Source: an uncultured Halomicronema sp. (lineage in GTDB: Bacteria; Cyanobacteriota; Cyanobacteriia; Phormidesmidales; Phormidesmidaceae). From it: a DNA stretch of 9,061 nt. The notes below the pieces were generated by a model, which was not told the DNA's origin, ran no database searches, and saw nothing but the letters and a program-made list of their open reading frames with translations. This document shows, in pieces, positions 1 through 6,986 of this stretch. The stretch's first letter is position 1. Every line of letters begins with the position of its first letter. The stretch is taken from the NCBI GenBank assembly GCA_937897665.1, contig CALCPB010000283.1, positions 1-9,061 on the forward strand, written 5' to 3'. The position numbers and the translations under genes were made by a program.

Positions 1-1706
1 AGAGTCGCTGCCTGCAGCTCCGGCACAATTTCGAACAGCTCCGTTTGAAAGGTTTCCAACAGGGCTTGCTGAGTCGGAAATTCCTTCTCTTTATAGCAAT
101 AGGCATGCAGCTCAACGACGCTACCGCCGGTGCGCTCAGCCCAGTCAATATAGTCTTCTTGAATGCGGTGATAGAGGGTGATGCTGTCGGTGAGCCGATA
201 GCCTGACAGTGAGGTAAACCAGCTGTGTGCCCAGTCAAAATCCCGGTCAAACCAAAAGCGACCGACCGCGAATGGATCGGCTACCTGGAGTTGATCGACC
301 TGCATGGCAACGGTCGTTTCAACCGGCCCTGCTGATAGTGATAACAGCTGCTTAATGCCGGGAATGTCAGCGGCGAGGATGTAGTAGTCGGCTTCCAGCG
401 TTTCAGCGATCGCCGGGGCGTCAGGATTCGCGATCGCCACCAGCTGAATCTGGTCGTCCGATCGTTCCAAAACCCGATAACGAGTTAAGTTTTCACGGGC
501 AGGCCCGCCCAGCACTTCGCCATCATTGGCATATACAGCGCCATGGCAGGGACAGGCGTAGCCCTCGTCGGCCCCGGTTGGCTGCACGGTTTTTTGCACG
601 GTGCAGCCCTGGTGGGTACAGGTCAGTGACAGAGCTTCTGACGTGCCTGGTCGATGACTAAAGACGCGATCGCCCGCGCCAAAATATTCCATCTCGGGGG
701 TGCTGAGCAGCGGGTTGCGATCGACCCAAAAGGGCACGGGCTGGGCGGCGACCGCTCCCAGTTGATAGGTTACGTGGGTGAGCTGGTCATTTTGCCAGCC
801 CAATTCGCTCACTGTTGCGCCTGTAATTACTTGGCCGCCTCGGTCCGTAATCGCTGCCACGATGGGGTCGACCAGGCTACGGCCCATATCTTGACAGGTG
901 CCGTTGAAAGCCAGCCCTTCAGGATTGCCAAAAAAGTAGAAGTGAAAGAACTGCATGAGTTCGCCGGCGCTCATCGTGTCGGGCGCATTGAGGCTTGATT
1001 TGGCAAAGGGCAAAAAGTAGAGATCGTAAAGTCCTTGGGGAAAATCCTCTTGTACCCATTCGGCCACAGAAATTTGATCGAGCCGGTTGAAGCTTTGGGG
1101 AGCCCGAAACCCGGTGATTTCACGAAACACCTCTAGGTGCTTGAGTTTGGCCAGGTTGATGCCCCACTTCAACCGGTTGGGCGAATTGACGGCTAGGTCG
1201 ATTACGTTCCACGGAAAGGCCGAGTGGCTAGGTCGAAAGACTTCCGGCTGATACCCCTCTTTATAGACGACAGAGTAGTAGTCGAGCGATTTAAAGTTGC
1301 GGCGAATATCCAGTTCTTCAACCAGCCCAAACAGGTTGTAATACTGGGGAAAGAAGCCATGAAAACCATGCTCCATCATGAATTGCTCATCGCCCACTTG
1401 AATCGGCCAGCTGGCAATTTTGCCGCCCAGTTGTGGCGATCGCTCCAGCAATATGACCTGAACACCGCGCTGGCTCAGCTCATAGGCCGCGGCTAATCCC
1501 GCTAAGCCACCGCCTACTACCACGGCTTTGAGGGTTCGCTGCGGCTGGTGCGGCAGCGTCAGCGCATCTTGATGATGAATGGTCGGCTGCGGCTTACTAA
1601 ACCGGGAGTAACCGACCCCAGCAGCAAGGGTGCCAAATCCAAAAAGCTTGAGAACACTGCGCCGAGACAGGGCTTGCAGAGAAGAAAGTTCCGAGATAGG
1701 GAGCAT
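1..1706 (-). CDS. Tat-exported FAD-dependent oxidoreductase of the CrtI/CrtU fold with an inserted Rieske domain (C-terminus beyond the window)
   Basis: The frame is open from an ATG at 1706 to the window edge, giving at least 568 residues with the C-terminus missing. An in-frame TGA lies 12 bases upstream, so this is the first possible ATG. Residues 14-20 (SRRSVLK), followed by a hydrophobic stretch to about 33, form a twin-arginine signal, which suits a protein exported with its cofactors folded in. Residues 62-70 carry the FAD dinucleotide motif (G65, G67, G70), with the ribose-binding Glu at 88. Residues 112-123 (EHGFHGFFPQYY) resemble the carotenoid ring desaturase/methylase family CrtU/CruE. 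A Rieske motif follows: C363 and H365 in CTHQGC, then C385 and H388 in CPCHG; C368 and C387 would form the disulfide typical of high-potential clusters. The desaturase fold resumes near residue 438 (ADYYILAADIPG). I infer a redox enzyme acting on a carotenoid or similar lipid in the lumen or periplasm. The substrate is unknown. I recall Rieske domains in some CrtU/CruE/CruH relatives but cannot confirm orthology. Confidence 0.87.
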   Translation of the reverse strand, partial: MLPISELSSLQALSRRSVLKLFGFGTLAAGVGYSRFSKPQPTIHHQDALTLPHQPQRTLKAVVVGGGLAGLAAAYELSQRGVQVILLERSPQLGGKIASWPIQVGDEQFMMEHGFHGFFPQYYNLFGLVEELDIRRNFKSLDYYSVVYKEGYQPEVFRPSHSAFPWNVIDLAVNSPNRLKWGINLAKLKHLEVFREITGFRAPQSFNRLDQISVAEWVQEDFPQGLYDLYFLPFAKSSLNAPDTMSAGELMQFFHFYFFGNPEGLAFNGTCQDMGRSLVDPIVAAITDRGGQVITGATVSELGWQNDQLTHVTYQLGAVAAQPVPFWVDRNPLLSTPEMEYFGAGDRVFSHRPGTSEALSLTCTHQGCTVQKTVQPTGADEGYACPCHGAVYANDGEVLGGPARENLTRYRVLERSDDQIQLVAIANPDAPAIAETLEADYYILAADIPGIKQLLSLSAGPVETTVAMQVDQLQVADPFAVGRFWFDRDFDWAHSWFTSLSGYRLTDSITLYHRIQEDYIDWAERTGGSVVELHAYCYKEKEFPTQQALLETFQTELFEIVPELQAAT

Positions 1707-1764
1707 GTATGCCGCAATTCAGTAGACATTAACGGGGGCGTGTATCGAGCTTGATTGCAAATGC

Positions 1765-1798
1765 TGTCTGACCGCTCAGGCCACCGCCGTTTCAGACA
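1765..1798. repeat. Perfect 7-bp inverted repeat in the flavoprotein leader
   Basis: TGTCTGA at 1765-1771 is mirrored exactly by TCAGACA at 1792-1798, with a 20-base spacer. It lies 59-92 bases upstream of the flavoprotein ATG, between that ATG and the candidate promoter at 1839-1866. It would therefore be in the 5' leader as a stem-loop, or act as a protein-binding site. A 7-bp repeat can arise by chance, so function is not shown. Confidence 0.4.
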
Positions 1799-1838
1799 TT
1801 GCCGGAAAAATCAGTGAGTTCCCCAGAACTAGAGGGTA

Positions 1839-1866
1839 ATTTTAAAATTCACGCCTTAAATCTTAA
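1839..1866 (-). promoter_or_regulatory. Candidate promoter of the flavoprotein gene
   Basis: Read on the minus strand, TTAAGA (1861-1866) and TAAAAT (1839-1844) are separated by 16 bases, matching sigma-70 type -35 and -10 boxes at 4/6 and 5/6. The -10 box lies within a 12-bp palindrome (AATTTTAAAATT, 1838-1849), which could also be an operator. The implied leader is about 125 bases. This is pattern matching only. Confidence 0.3.
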
Positions 1867-2054
1867 CGATTCTCGCTCTGCTGAGGTAGGGAATTCACCG
1901 ATAATTCGGTCTGTCTGCCTATAATCCTTTCTTATCAATAGGTTCGGTCTTGGAAGTTGACTCTCATCATTGATTGCTCGCTGCGTCGGCGCTCGCGCCT
2001 CGCTCCAGACTGTTCAAGAAGTGAGGATGAGCCGGATGGGTTGTCTGGTCGCCC

Positions 2055-2069
2055 GGCATACAGTATGCC
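2055..2069. repeat. Stem-loop with perfect 6-bp stem
   Basis: GGCATA, a 3-base loop CAG and TATGCC form a tight hairpin. After one mismatch, two more G-C pairs and a possible G-T pair extend it to about 2051-2073. It lies about 80 bases beyond the DUF3370 stop on that gene's downstream side. No T-run follows in either direction, so it is not a standard intrinsic terminator. Confidence 0.4.
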
Positions 2070-2084
2070 TGGTCAGGTCATGAC

Positions 2085-2125
2085 GGCAGCTAAGCCCTGA
2101 GGACAGTGTGTAGGGCGCAACTGCC
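2085..2125 (-). terminator. Nested stem-loop past the DUF3370 stop, possible 3'-end structure
   Basis: An outer stem GGCAG (2085-2089)/CTGCC (2121-2125) encloses an inner stem GCCCT (2094-2098)/AGGGC (2112-2116), separated by a symmetric 4x4 internal loop. The element starts 26 bases after the DUF3370 stop codon. It could protect the mRNA 3' end or help end transcription. There is no U-run, so the terminator label is tentative. Confidence 0.3.
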
Positions 2126-2150
2126 ATTGGACTGATGGCTGAGCCGCGCT

Positions 2151-3917
2151 CTAGGGACGCTCAGCATCGGCGGCAGCCTCATTCATGGGCCGAGCTGGGT
2201 CTGGGGCGTCGTTGGCCGGCGATGCCTCCTGAGGGTCGCGTTCATTTTCAACCGCTGGCGCGACCAAGGTCTCTGCGGTCGAATCGGAGAGCACATCGCT
2301 GTCATCGACTACCGGTGCGCCGTCGTTGGCGGTGGGTGGCGTTGCTGCCTCCGGCTGTTCAAAGGCACGGGTGCTGGCAATCCCCGCCGTAGAGACGGTT
2401 AGCACCTGGGGGGGCGTGGCATCGGGTGGATAAATCAAATCGACGACAACATTGTTTTGAGCTTGCGGCGGTAGCAGCAGGCGTAGCAAGGGTTCGCCCT
2501 CATCGCCTTGTCGCTGCACTAAGTGAACGTATCGCGTTTGTTTTTGCCCGGAGGCGGTTTGGTATTGCACGCGCACAGTACCGCGAAAGAAAATGCGGTT
2601 GGGTGGATTGCGCAAGAACCGCAGGCCGTAGGGTAGCGTTTCATCTTGCAGGGGCGTTTGCAGCCGGACAACGATGCGCTGCTCACTATCAGAATCGTTG
2701 TAGAGGGGTAGCTTGACACTATAGTGAATGCCGTAATTACCGTGAGCCCGGTAGGCAGTGTCAGGATACCGGGCCAGCATCGGAGCGCTCTGAATCTGTT
2801 GAGTGCCAAAGGTGTTGTAATCAACCGTGCTCAGCACATAGGAGATGGCCTCACCCGGGCGTGGAATAGTGAGCCGATCGCTGTCGGGGCTGTCGGCGGC
2901 GACGGCTTCCCACTGTGAGCCTGCGGCGACGCCCGCCACGCGACCATAAAAAAATCGACCGCTGCGATCGCTGTCCTGGTACGCCTCCGGGTTAGAGGGA
3001 GCAATGTCTCGCGGCCCGGCCAAATTGCCATTGACGAGTAGCGCTAGCCATTCCTGCAATGTGGGAGCGCGCTCTTGGCCTTCTAAAGTGCGCGGGGCGT
3101 ACATGGCTAAAGTTGCCGCATAGACCGGCCCATCACTTGACATATGCAGCAGCAGCGATCTCCCATTACTCGGCAGTTCGCGAGTATCTCCCTGAGGAAT
3201 GACCGACGCCACGGGGGCCACACTGCCAGTGATGGGTGCACCTGGCAAAACTGCGCCGGGGGGCAGCGTCGCATCAGCGGCAAAGGGCAGGCGCCGTAGT
3301 GGAATCGGTGCATTGAGTAAGAGATAAGCGCGCTCAGGCGGAATGACCACACGCCGAGGCCACTGGGGTTGTCCCCGGCCTTGCAAAAAATCCGTGACGG
3401 TGCGGCTGCCGGGCCCGGCAAAAACCTCCCCATTGGGATTCATGCGCAGAGCCGGCAAATCATAGAAAGGAGCATCTTGGCTGAGGTAGCTAACTCCCTG
3501 CTCAATGGTGACGGTTACCGGTTCGTCGCTGGGGTTATAGAGAACGCCGCCGACAAATAAGGTGCGGCGATCGTCGTAGGCCACCCCGCGGGCAATATGA
3601 TGGGCAAAAAAGTCAAACCGCCCTTCAAAAGAGTAGTCTAGGTGAGCGTCCCCGTTGGCCATATCATCAGCTGGGAAGGTTGACAGTAAGATGCCTTCTT
3701 GCTGAATCAGCTCCGGACTATTGCTATTAAATACCGGGGTCGTGTCGAGCTGACCCGGCAGCGGTCGCACCTCATAGAGGGAGGTAAATTCGTTAGGGAT
3801 TCTCGGTAAAGCGGTGCCCTCGATCGGGGGAACAGCAGCGATCTGAGGAGGCGCTTGCAGCGGCGGCGCGATCGCGACAGCCTGGACAAGTGGAAGCCAT
3901 GCAAGTGCAGTTAACAT
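2151..3917 (-). CDS. Secreted DUF3370 domain protein
   Basis: This 588-residue protein has no known biochemical role that I can name. It begins with a hydrophobic stretch (residues 1-17, ending in VQAVA) that looks like a signal peptide, though it has no N-terminal Lys or Arg. The conserved core starts near residue 46 with YEVRPLPGQLD, then PVFNSNSPE (61-69), GILLSTFP (75-82) and GRFDFFAHHIARG (99-111). I recognise this pattern from cyanobacterial DUF3370 proteins. The core is rich in predicted beta strands and runs to about 516. Residues 517-588 are a Pro/Ala/Asp/Glu-rich tail, probably disordered. The ATG at 3917 is the first after an in-frame TAG and the next Met is residue 86, so the start is secure although no good ribosome binding site precedes it. 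The gene is in tandem with the flavoprotein gene but 444 bases away, so co-transcription is doubtful. I infer an envelope or periplasmic location. Confidence 0.85.
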   Translation of the reverse strand: MLTALAWLPLVQAVAIAPPLQAPPQIAAVPPIEGTALPRIPNEFTSLYEVRPLPGQLDTTPVFNSNSPELIQQEGILLSTFPADDMANGDAHLDYSFEGRFDFFAHHIARGVAYDDRRTLFVGGVLYNPSDEPVTVTIEQGVSYLSQDAPFYDLPALRMNPNGEVFAGPGSRTVTDFLQGRGQPQWPRRVVIPPERAYLLLNAPIPLRRLPFAADATLPPGAVLPGAPITGSVAPVASVIPQGDTRELPSNGRSLLLHMSSDGPVYAATLAMYAPRTLEGQERAPTLQEWLALLVNGNLAGPRDIAPSNPEAYQDSDRSGRFFYGRVAGVAAGSQWEAVAADSPDSDRLTIPRPGEAISYVLSTVDYNTFGTQQIQSAPMLARYPDTAYRAHGNYGIHYSVKLPLYNDSDSEQRIVVRLQTPLQDETLPYGLRFLRNPPNRIFFRGTVRVQYQTASGQKQTRYVHLVQRQGDEGEPLLRLLLPPQAQNNVVVDLIYPPDATPPQVLTVSTAGIASTRAFEQPEAATPPTANDGAPVVDDSDVLSDSTAETLVAPAVENERDPQEASPANDAPDPARPMNEAAADAERP

Positions 3918-4326
3918 AAGCTAATCGTAACGGGATGGGAAACGTCAAACGTTGATGCGTGGCAGATACTGGCTTGAGGGCTAGCCTTCGGTCAAGTCTT
4001 GAGAGCAGGTGTGGACGTCGGTTGCTTAAGGGGCTCAGCGACACCGGTTCAATCACTCATGAAGCCGATGCTCCACGGTTGAGATCCATCAAGCACCGAG
4101 TCTCAAAATATCATCTCGCCTGCTTTCTATTCACCTGGCGAGGTAAATCCTCAGGAAACTAGTCATCAAAAACTCATCACCCAACGCCGGATGGTGACCT
4201 CGTCGCTGCGTGGATCAGCCGATGGCGAGAGTCGTATTCCTGCAGCATGGTGCAGGGGGTAAAGACACAAATGACTGGGAACAAGCGATGTGACTGTCTA
4301 GGCGGGTGCAGCTTGACTCTGGCTTA

Positions 4327-4351
4327 GCGTTCCCACCGCAGTGGAGAATGC
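4327..4351 (+). repeat. Strong 10-bp stem-loop upstream of the PPTase gene
   Basis: Bases 4327-4336 pair with 4341-4351 around a CGCA loop. There are ten pairs, one of them G-T, with a single bulged A at 4345. This is the most stable local structure I could find by eye in the gap. No T-run follows, so it is not a classical terminator. It could be part of a leader or a small RNA if the DNA here is transcribed. Confidence 0.4.
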
Positions 4352-4377
4352 GTAATAGATGACAGCGGCGCGCCGAC

Positions 4378-4411
4378 GGCTGATCCGGTAGACCGCATGG
4401 GATGATCAGCC
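4378..4411. repeat. Perfect 8-bp inverted repeat GGCTGATC/GATCAGCC
   Basis: GGCTGATC at 4378-4385 is mirrored by GATCAGCC at 4404-4411 with an 18-base spacer, ending 45 bases before the PPTase start codon. A third exact half-site, GATCAGCC, lies at 4213-4220. Spaced copies suggest a regulator-binding site, but a hairpin is equally possible. Confidence 0.35.
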
Positions 4412-4438
4412 TCATCTACTCATTAATTAAGCAGTGGA

Positions 4439-4444
4439 TAGAAT
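4439..4444 (+). promoter_or_regulatory. Candidate -10 box of the PPTase gene
   Basis: TAGAAT matches the -10 consensus at five of six positions. It lies only 12 bases before the ATG at 4457, so transcription would begin around 4451 and the mRNA would be nearly leaderless. That agrees with the absence of a ribosome binding site there. No good -35 box is seen 16-18 bases upstream, so confidence is low. Confidence 0.2.
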
Positions 4445-4456
4445 TTTTGACGATGG

Positions 4457-5236
4457 ATGCGTATGCGCTTCAAGCTTGCCCCTCCTCAACTCTCAGAAAC
4501 GCACCTGTGGCAGCTGCATTTGCCGACTGCCACGGTGGATCTCGCCCTGTGCGAGTCGTGGCTGTCTCCGATTGAGCGTGATCGCGCTCAGCGACTAGTG
4601 CGATCGGCAGCTCGTCACCAATTCATCGTGAGCCGAGCTGGTCTGCGTTATCTGCTGTCGGCCTACTTGGGCTGTCCGCCCACGGCGGTGCAATTTGACT
4701 ACGGAGCCTATGGTCGCCCGCAGCTCAGCCACCCTTGTGCGGATCTGCAGTTCAACTTGGCTCATAGTGGCTCGTGGGTCGTGTATGGGGTGGGCCACTG
4801 TCAGTGGTTGGGTGTCGATGTTGAGCAACTGGCCCCGCGCCCACGACTAGAGGCCCTGATCAGGCGCTGCCTGAACTCCGTCGAGCAAGCAACTCTACCT
4901 CCCGTCCCAACGGAGCGCCTAGAGCGCTTTGTCCAATACTGGACGGTGAAAGAAGCTCACCTCAAAGCAGTGGGCTTAGGGTTGAGCTATCCCATGACGG
5001 CAGTGCAGGTCAGGTTGCAGCCGACGCCGCAGCTCGTGCGCCCAGTTCAGGCCGCTGAAGTCACGACTACGCAATGGCAAACGCAGCTCTGGTGCCCTGA
5101 TGCAACGGCGATCGCCGCTGTCTGTGTGGGCCAGCCGACGCGCTTTGTGCGGCGTGATTGGCTGGGCTGGCCAGATGCCGATGAGTTTGGCTGGTCTCGG
5201 CCGCATATCCAATATGATCAACCGGTCAATCGGTAA
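4457..5236 (+). CDS. 4'-phosphopantetheinyl transferase, Sfp/HetI type
   Basis: The enzyme moves the 4'-phosphopantetheine arm of coenzyme A onto a conserved Ser of acyl or peptidyl carrier proteins, activating fatty acid, polyketide or nonribosomal peptide synthases in the cytosol. Its 259 residues carry the family motifs in order: YGRPQL (85-90), FNLAHSGSW (99-107), the metal-binding GVDVE (119-123, D121 and E123), and the WTVKEAHLK box (162-170, with K165, E166, K170). It is slightly longer than Sfp or HetI, with a Trp-rich tail after about 228. The ATG at 4457 is first after an in-frame TGA at 4448, and a second ATG at 4463 is possible. Neither has a Shine-Dalgarno sequence. No polyketide, peptide synthase or carrier protein gene is in the window, so it probably serves carriers encoded elsewhere. 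Cyanobacterial homologues are often named hetI, but nothing here ties it to heterocysts. Confidence 0.95.
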   Translation: MRMRFKLAPPQLSETHLWQLHLPTATVDLALCESWLSPIERDRAQRLVRSAARHQFIVSRAGLRYLLSAYLGCPPTAVQFDYGAYGRPQLSHPCADLQFNLAHSGSWVVYGVGHCQWLGVDVEQLAPRPRLEALIRRCLNSVEQATLPPVPTERLERFVQYWTVKEAHLKAVGLGLSYPMTAVQVRLQPTPQLVRPVQAAEVTTTQWQTQLWCPDATAIAAVCVGQPTRFVRRDWLGWPDADEFGWSRPHIQYDQPVNR

Positions 5237-5529
5237 CGTCTATTCGAGGCATGTACCACATCCAATTTGTTGCCAGAGGCATGGCTCAGAGGGCTATGCA
5301 AGACGTAATCAGGGCAGGACGGCTTTGATTCCTGGAATGCCCACACAATCAGCGTTTTAATTCCGCATGCCGCATGCTGTGATACAACCTGGCGGCGCTG
5401 TGGGTTGCCGATGGTCTCAAATACCTGTGCTGATCAATAAAACCGCCCGCAGCAGCCTGAAAGCTAACCTAAGTCGGCTCACAGAGCAGCTACGAACGGC
5501 TGCAATCGATGGCAACACGCGGTCGCTAG
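5237..5529. other. Convergent gap between PPTase and rlpA
   Basis: These 293 bases lie between two gene ends. I see no recognisable gene. The only notable element is a tandem 7-mer, CCGCATG twice at 5363-5376, which also creates overlapping GCATGC palindromes. No hairpin with a T-run was found for either gene. Confidence 0.6.
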
Positions 5530-6462
5530 TTAGTCTGTTAACACCTCAACCCGAACCGGGCCAACGCCCGCGCGATCAAGCCCAATCTCACGAGCGGCGG
5601 CAGCCGAGAGGTCGATCACGCGACCCCGAGAGAAAGGCCCGCGATCGTTAATGCGGACGATGATCTCACTATTGTTGTGGACGTTGATCACCCGGACGCG
5701 CGTACCAAAAGGCAGAGTGCGGTGGGCGGCGGTCATTGCATTTTGGTTAAATCGTTCACCACTTGCTGTTTGCCGTCCGTGGAATCCAGGGCCGTACCAA
5801 GAGGCTTGCCCCGAAAACACAGAAGCGACCCCCCAATCAGCTTGAGCTGCGATTTCAGGTTCTGGCTGACCTTCAATTTCAGTCAGGGCCTCGGATTCCC
5901 CCAACAGCATCCGCAGGCGATTCGTCGCTTGCAGCGCATCGGTTGCTGTTTCACCGGTGGGATTGAAGTATTGGGTGGTGTCGTTAATCAAAACGACCGT
6001 TTCCCCATCTAGGGTGATGGCATATTCTTCCAACGCTTCATCCCATCGCACAAGAATGGCGTCGGCATCGCTATCGGCCTGATAAACCTGCTCGAGGTGC
6101 TGGGCAACCTGTTCAGCACGGCTGGCAGGCTCTATCGCGGCATCAGTGGTTTTTTCGACAAAAGTCAAAGTCGGGAGGTTGTCGATGTGCAAAATTGCGA
6201 TGCGGCGCTCATCGACGGTGTGGGTCGTAATCTGAAATATTTCTGAAAGCTCTAGCGTGTCAGGCTCTAAGCGAGCCGAGTCATTATCCTGGGGAACTAA
6301 TTCGGTGGCAGCTGGGTCTGACTGCTCAGCGGCAATTTCCAAAGTTTCCTGAGAACTCGCGTAGGCATCCTGAGCCTCTTGCTCAGCATTTGCTGATAGG
6401 GGTACGCCAGCGGCAGACACCAATACAGCAGCGGCAAGACTACGACACAAAGTTTGAATCAT
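5530..6462 (-). CDS. rlpA: RlpA-family septal ring lytic transglycosylase-like protein
   Basis: RlpA proteins are exported cell-wall proteins. The Pseudomonas member cleaves glycan strands that lack stem peptides, aiding daughter cell separation. I chose the ATG at 6462 because it gives a clean signal peptide (residues 1-26, cleavage after ANA). A longer frame from a TTG at 6537 would bury that signal. The mature protein has an acidic stretch (about 27-75), a middle domain (about 76-190, ending NRLRMLLG) that I associate with cyanobacterial RlpA, and the double-psi beta-barrel from 218 to the C-terminus at 310. Barrel motifs are [17 protein letters not shown] (E236), [10 protein letters not shown] (H247), INDRGPF (D273) and GRVIDLS. 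The acidic and His positions usually needed for catalysis are thus kept. It lacks the C-terminal SPOR domain found in many proteobacterial RlpAs. It is transcribed alone, divergent from purM. Confidence 0.92.
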   Translation of the reverse strand: MIQTLCRSLAAAVLVSAAGVPLSANAEQEAQDAYASSQETLEIAAEQSDPAATELVPQDNDSARLEPDTLELSEIFQITTHTVDERRIAILHIDNLPTLTFVEKTTDAAIEPASRAEQVAQHLEQVYQADSDADAILVRWDEALEEYAITLDGETVVLINDTTQYFNPTGETATDALQATNRLRMLLGESEALTEIEGQPEPEIAAQADWGVASVFSGQASWYGPGFHGRQTASGERFNQNAMTAAHRTLPFGTRVRVINVHNNSEIIVRINDRGPFSRGRVIDLSAAAAREIGLDRAGVGPVRVEVLTD

Positions 6463-6676
6463 TATGGGATCACTAGAACTCAACAGGGCCGGTGTAAGCG
6501 ACTGAGAATCGGTCGCTGCAGCAGGCCTGAATCCCAACCGAGGGTGGTTGAGTGAGCGCGACTGCGTTTACACCTACCGAGAAAAAATCTTTCGTAACGT
6601 TTAATCGCTCCGTACGTTAGCACGAAGCTTCAGATTGGCAATCCGCATCCATTGGGGCAGAATCAAATTCCTGAAA

Positions 6677-6706
6677 TTGTTAACCTTTCTTTGCATGCGG
6701 TATAAA
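6677..6706 (+). promoter_or_regulatory. Candidate purM promoter
   Basis: TTGTTA (6677-6682) and TATAAA (6701-6706) are 18 bases apart and match sigma-70 type -35 and -10 boxes at 4/6 and 5/6. Use of this promoter would give a purM leader of about 335 bases, long enough to carry the palindromes and hairpins seen downstream. A perfect TTGACA at 6933-6938 lies closer to the gene but has no -10 box at the right distance. Confidence 0.35.
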
Positions 6707-6860
6707 GTCCCCTGATCCCCATGCCTGCGGATGTAGAAGGGTGATCGTGAACCCAAAATGGGGTCAATAAAACTTATCAGTGGGCAAACAAAGATTTCAA
6801 AAATGCAATCCTTAGTTGCTCGCTCGCCGTCGCCGAATTTGTTCTAGGGGTAAATTTAAG

Positions 6861-6884
6861 TGCAATAAATTGCAGTGTCACTGC
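6861..6884. repeat. Two abutting palindromes upstream of purM
   Basis: TGCAATAAATTGCA (6861-6874) has perfect 6-bp arms around AA. It overlaps by three bases GCAGTGTCACTGC (6872-6884), which has perfect 6-bp arms around a single T. Such paired near-perfect dyads are typical of protein-binding operators. With arms this close together, a hairpin is unlikely for the second. No regulator can be named. Confidence 0.4.
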
Positions 6885-6986
6885 TGAGGACAATCAGGCC
6901 GAACTTCAGGCTATGCCATAAGTTGAGGTTATTTGACAGTTCGTGTTTGCTGATGCGATGGCACATCGGAACGGCGTTTACCAACG

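Larger units (their letters stand above)
1707..2150. other. Non-coding gap between the flavoprotein and DUF3370 genes
   Basis: No convincing gene is seen in these 444 bases on either strand. The left half should hold the promoter and leader of the minus-strand flavoprotein gene. The right half, just past the DUF3370 stop, is GC-rich and full of short inverted repeats. A perfect TATAAT at 1920-1925 faces right and has no recognisable gene after it. These elements are listed separately. Confidence 0.7.
3918..4456. other. Divergent gap between DUF3370 and PPTase genes
   Basis: These 539 bases separate two divergently transcribed genes and should carry both promoters. I find no convincing coding frame, since short frames on both strands have no recognisable protein features. 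The region contains five inverted repeats between 4079 and 4411, the strongest at 4327-4351 and 4378-4411. GATCAGCC occurs at 4213-4220 and again as the right arm of the last repeat. Confidence 0.65.

Noticed and set aside
654..998. Plus-strand open frame of 114 codons.
   Set aside because: It lies antisense inside the flavoprotein gene, whose motifs prove the other strand. The translation has no recognisable features.
3920..3948. TTGACG on the minus strand as a -35 box for DUF3370.
   Set aside because: The best spaced -10 (GATTAG or ATTAGC) is poor, and transcription would begin within the coding sequence just after its only plausible start codon.
4020..4060. GGTTCAATC resembling a tRNA T-loop.
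   Set aside because: No flanking T-stem pairing, acceptor stem or anticodon arm could be found.
3959..4162. Plus-strand open frame of 67 codons in the same gap.
   Set aside because: It has no recognisable protein features or ribosome binding site and overlaps the region expected to hold the DUF3370 promoter.
4215..4415. Minus-strand open frame of 66 codons in the DUF3370-PPTase gap.
   Set aside because: Its composition shows no domain or signal features, no ribosome binding site precedes it, and it overlaps the inverted repeats.
5363..5376. Tandem CCGCATG repeat as a start of a repeat array.
   Set aside because: Only two units are present, with no further spaced copies, so it is not a CRISPR or minisatellite.
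5367..5651. Plus-strand open frame of 94 codons between PPTase and rlpA.
   Set aside because: It runs antisense into the conserved rlpA barrel, and its Arg/Pro-rich product looks like a shadow of that gene.
6463..6537. A 25-codon N-terminal extension of RlpA from a TTG codon.
   Set aside because: The extension would place polar residues before an otherwise ideal signal peptide starting at the ATG at 6462.
6933..6938. Perfect TTGACA upstream of purM as a -35 box.
   Set aside because: No -10-like hexamer lies 16-18 bases downstream; the DNA there is GC-rich and forms a CGATG/CATCG hairpin.
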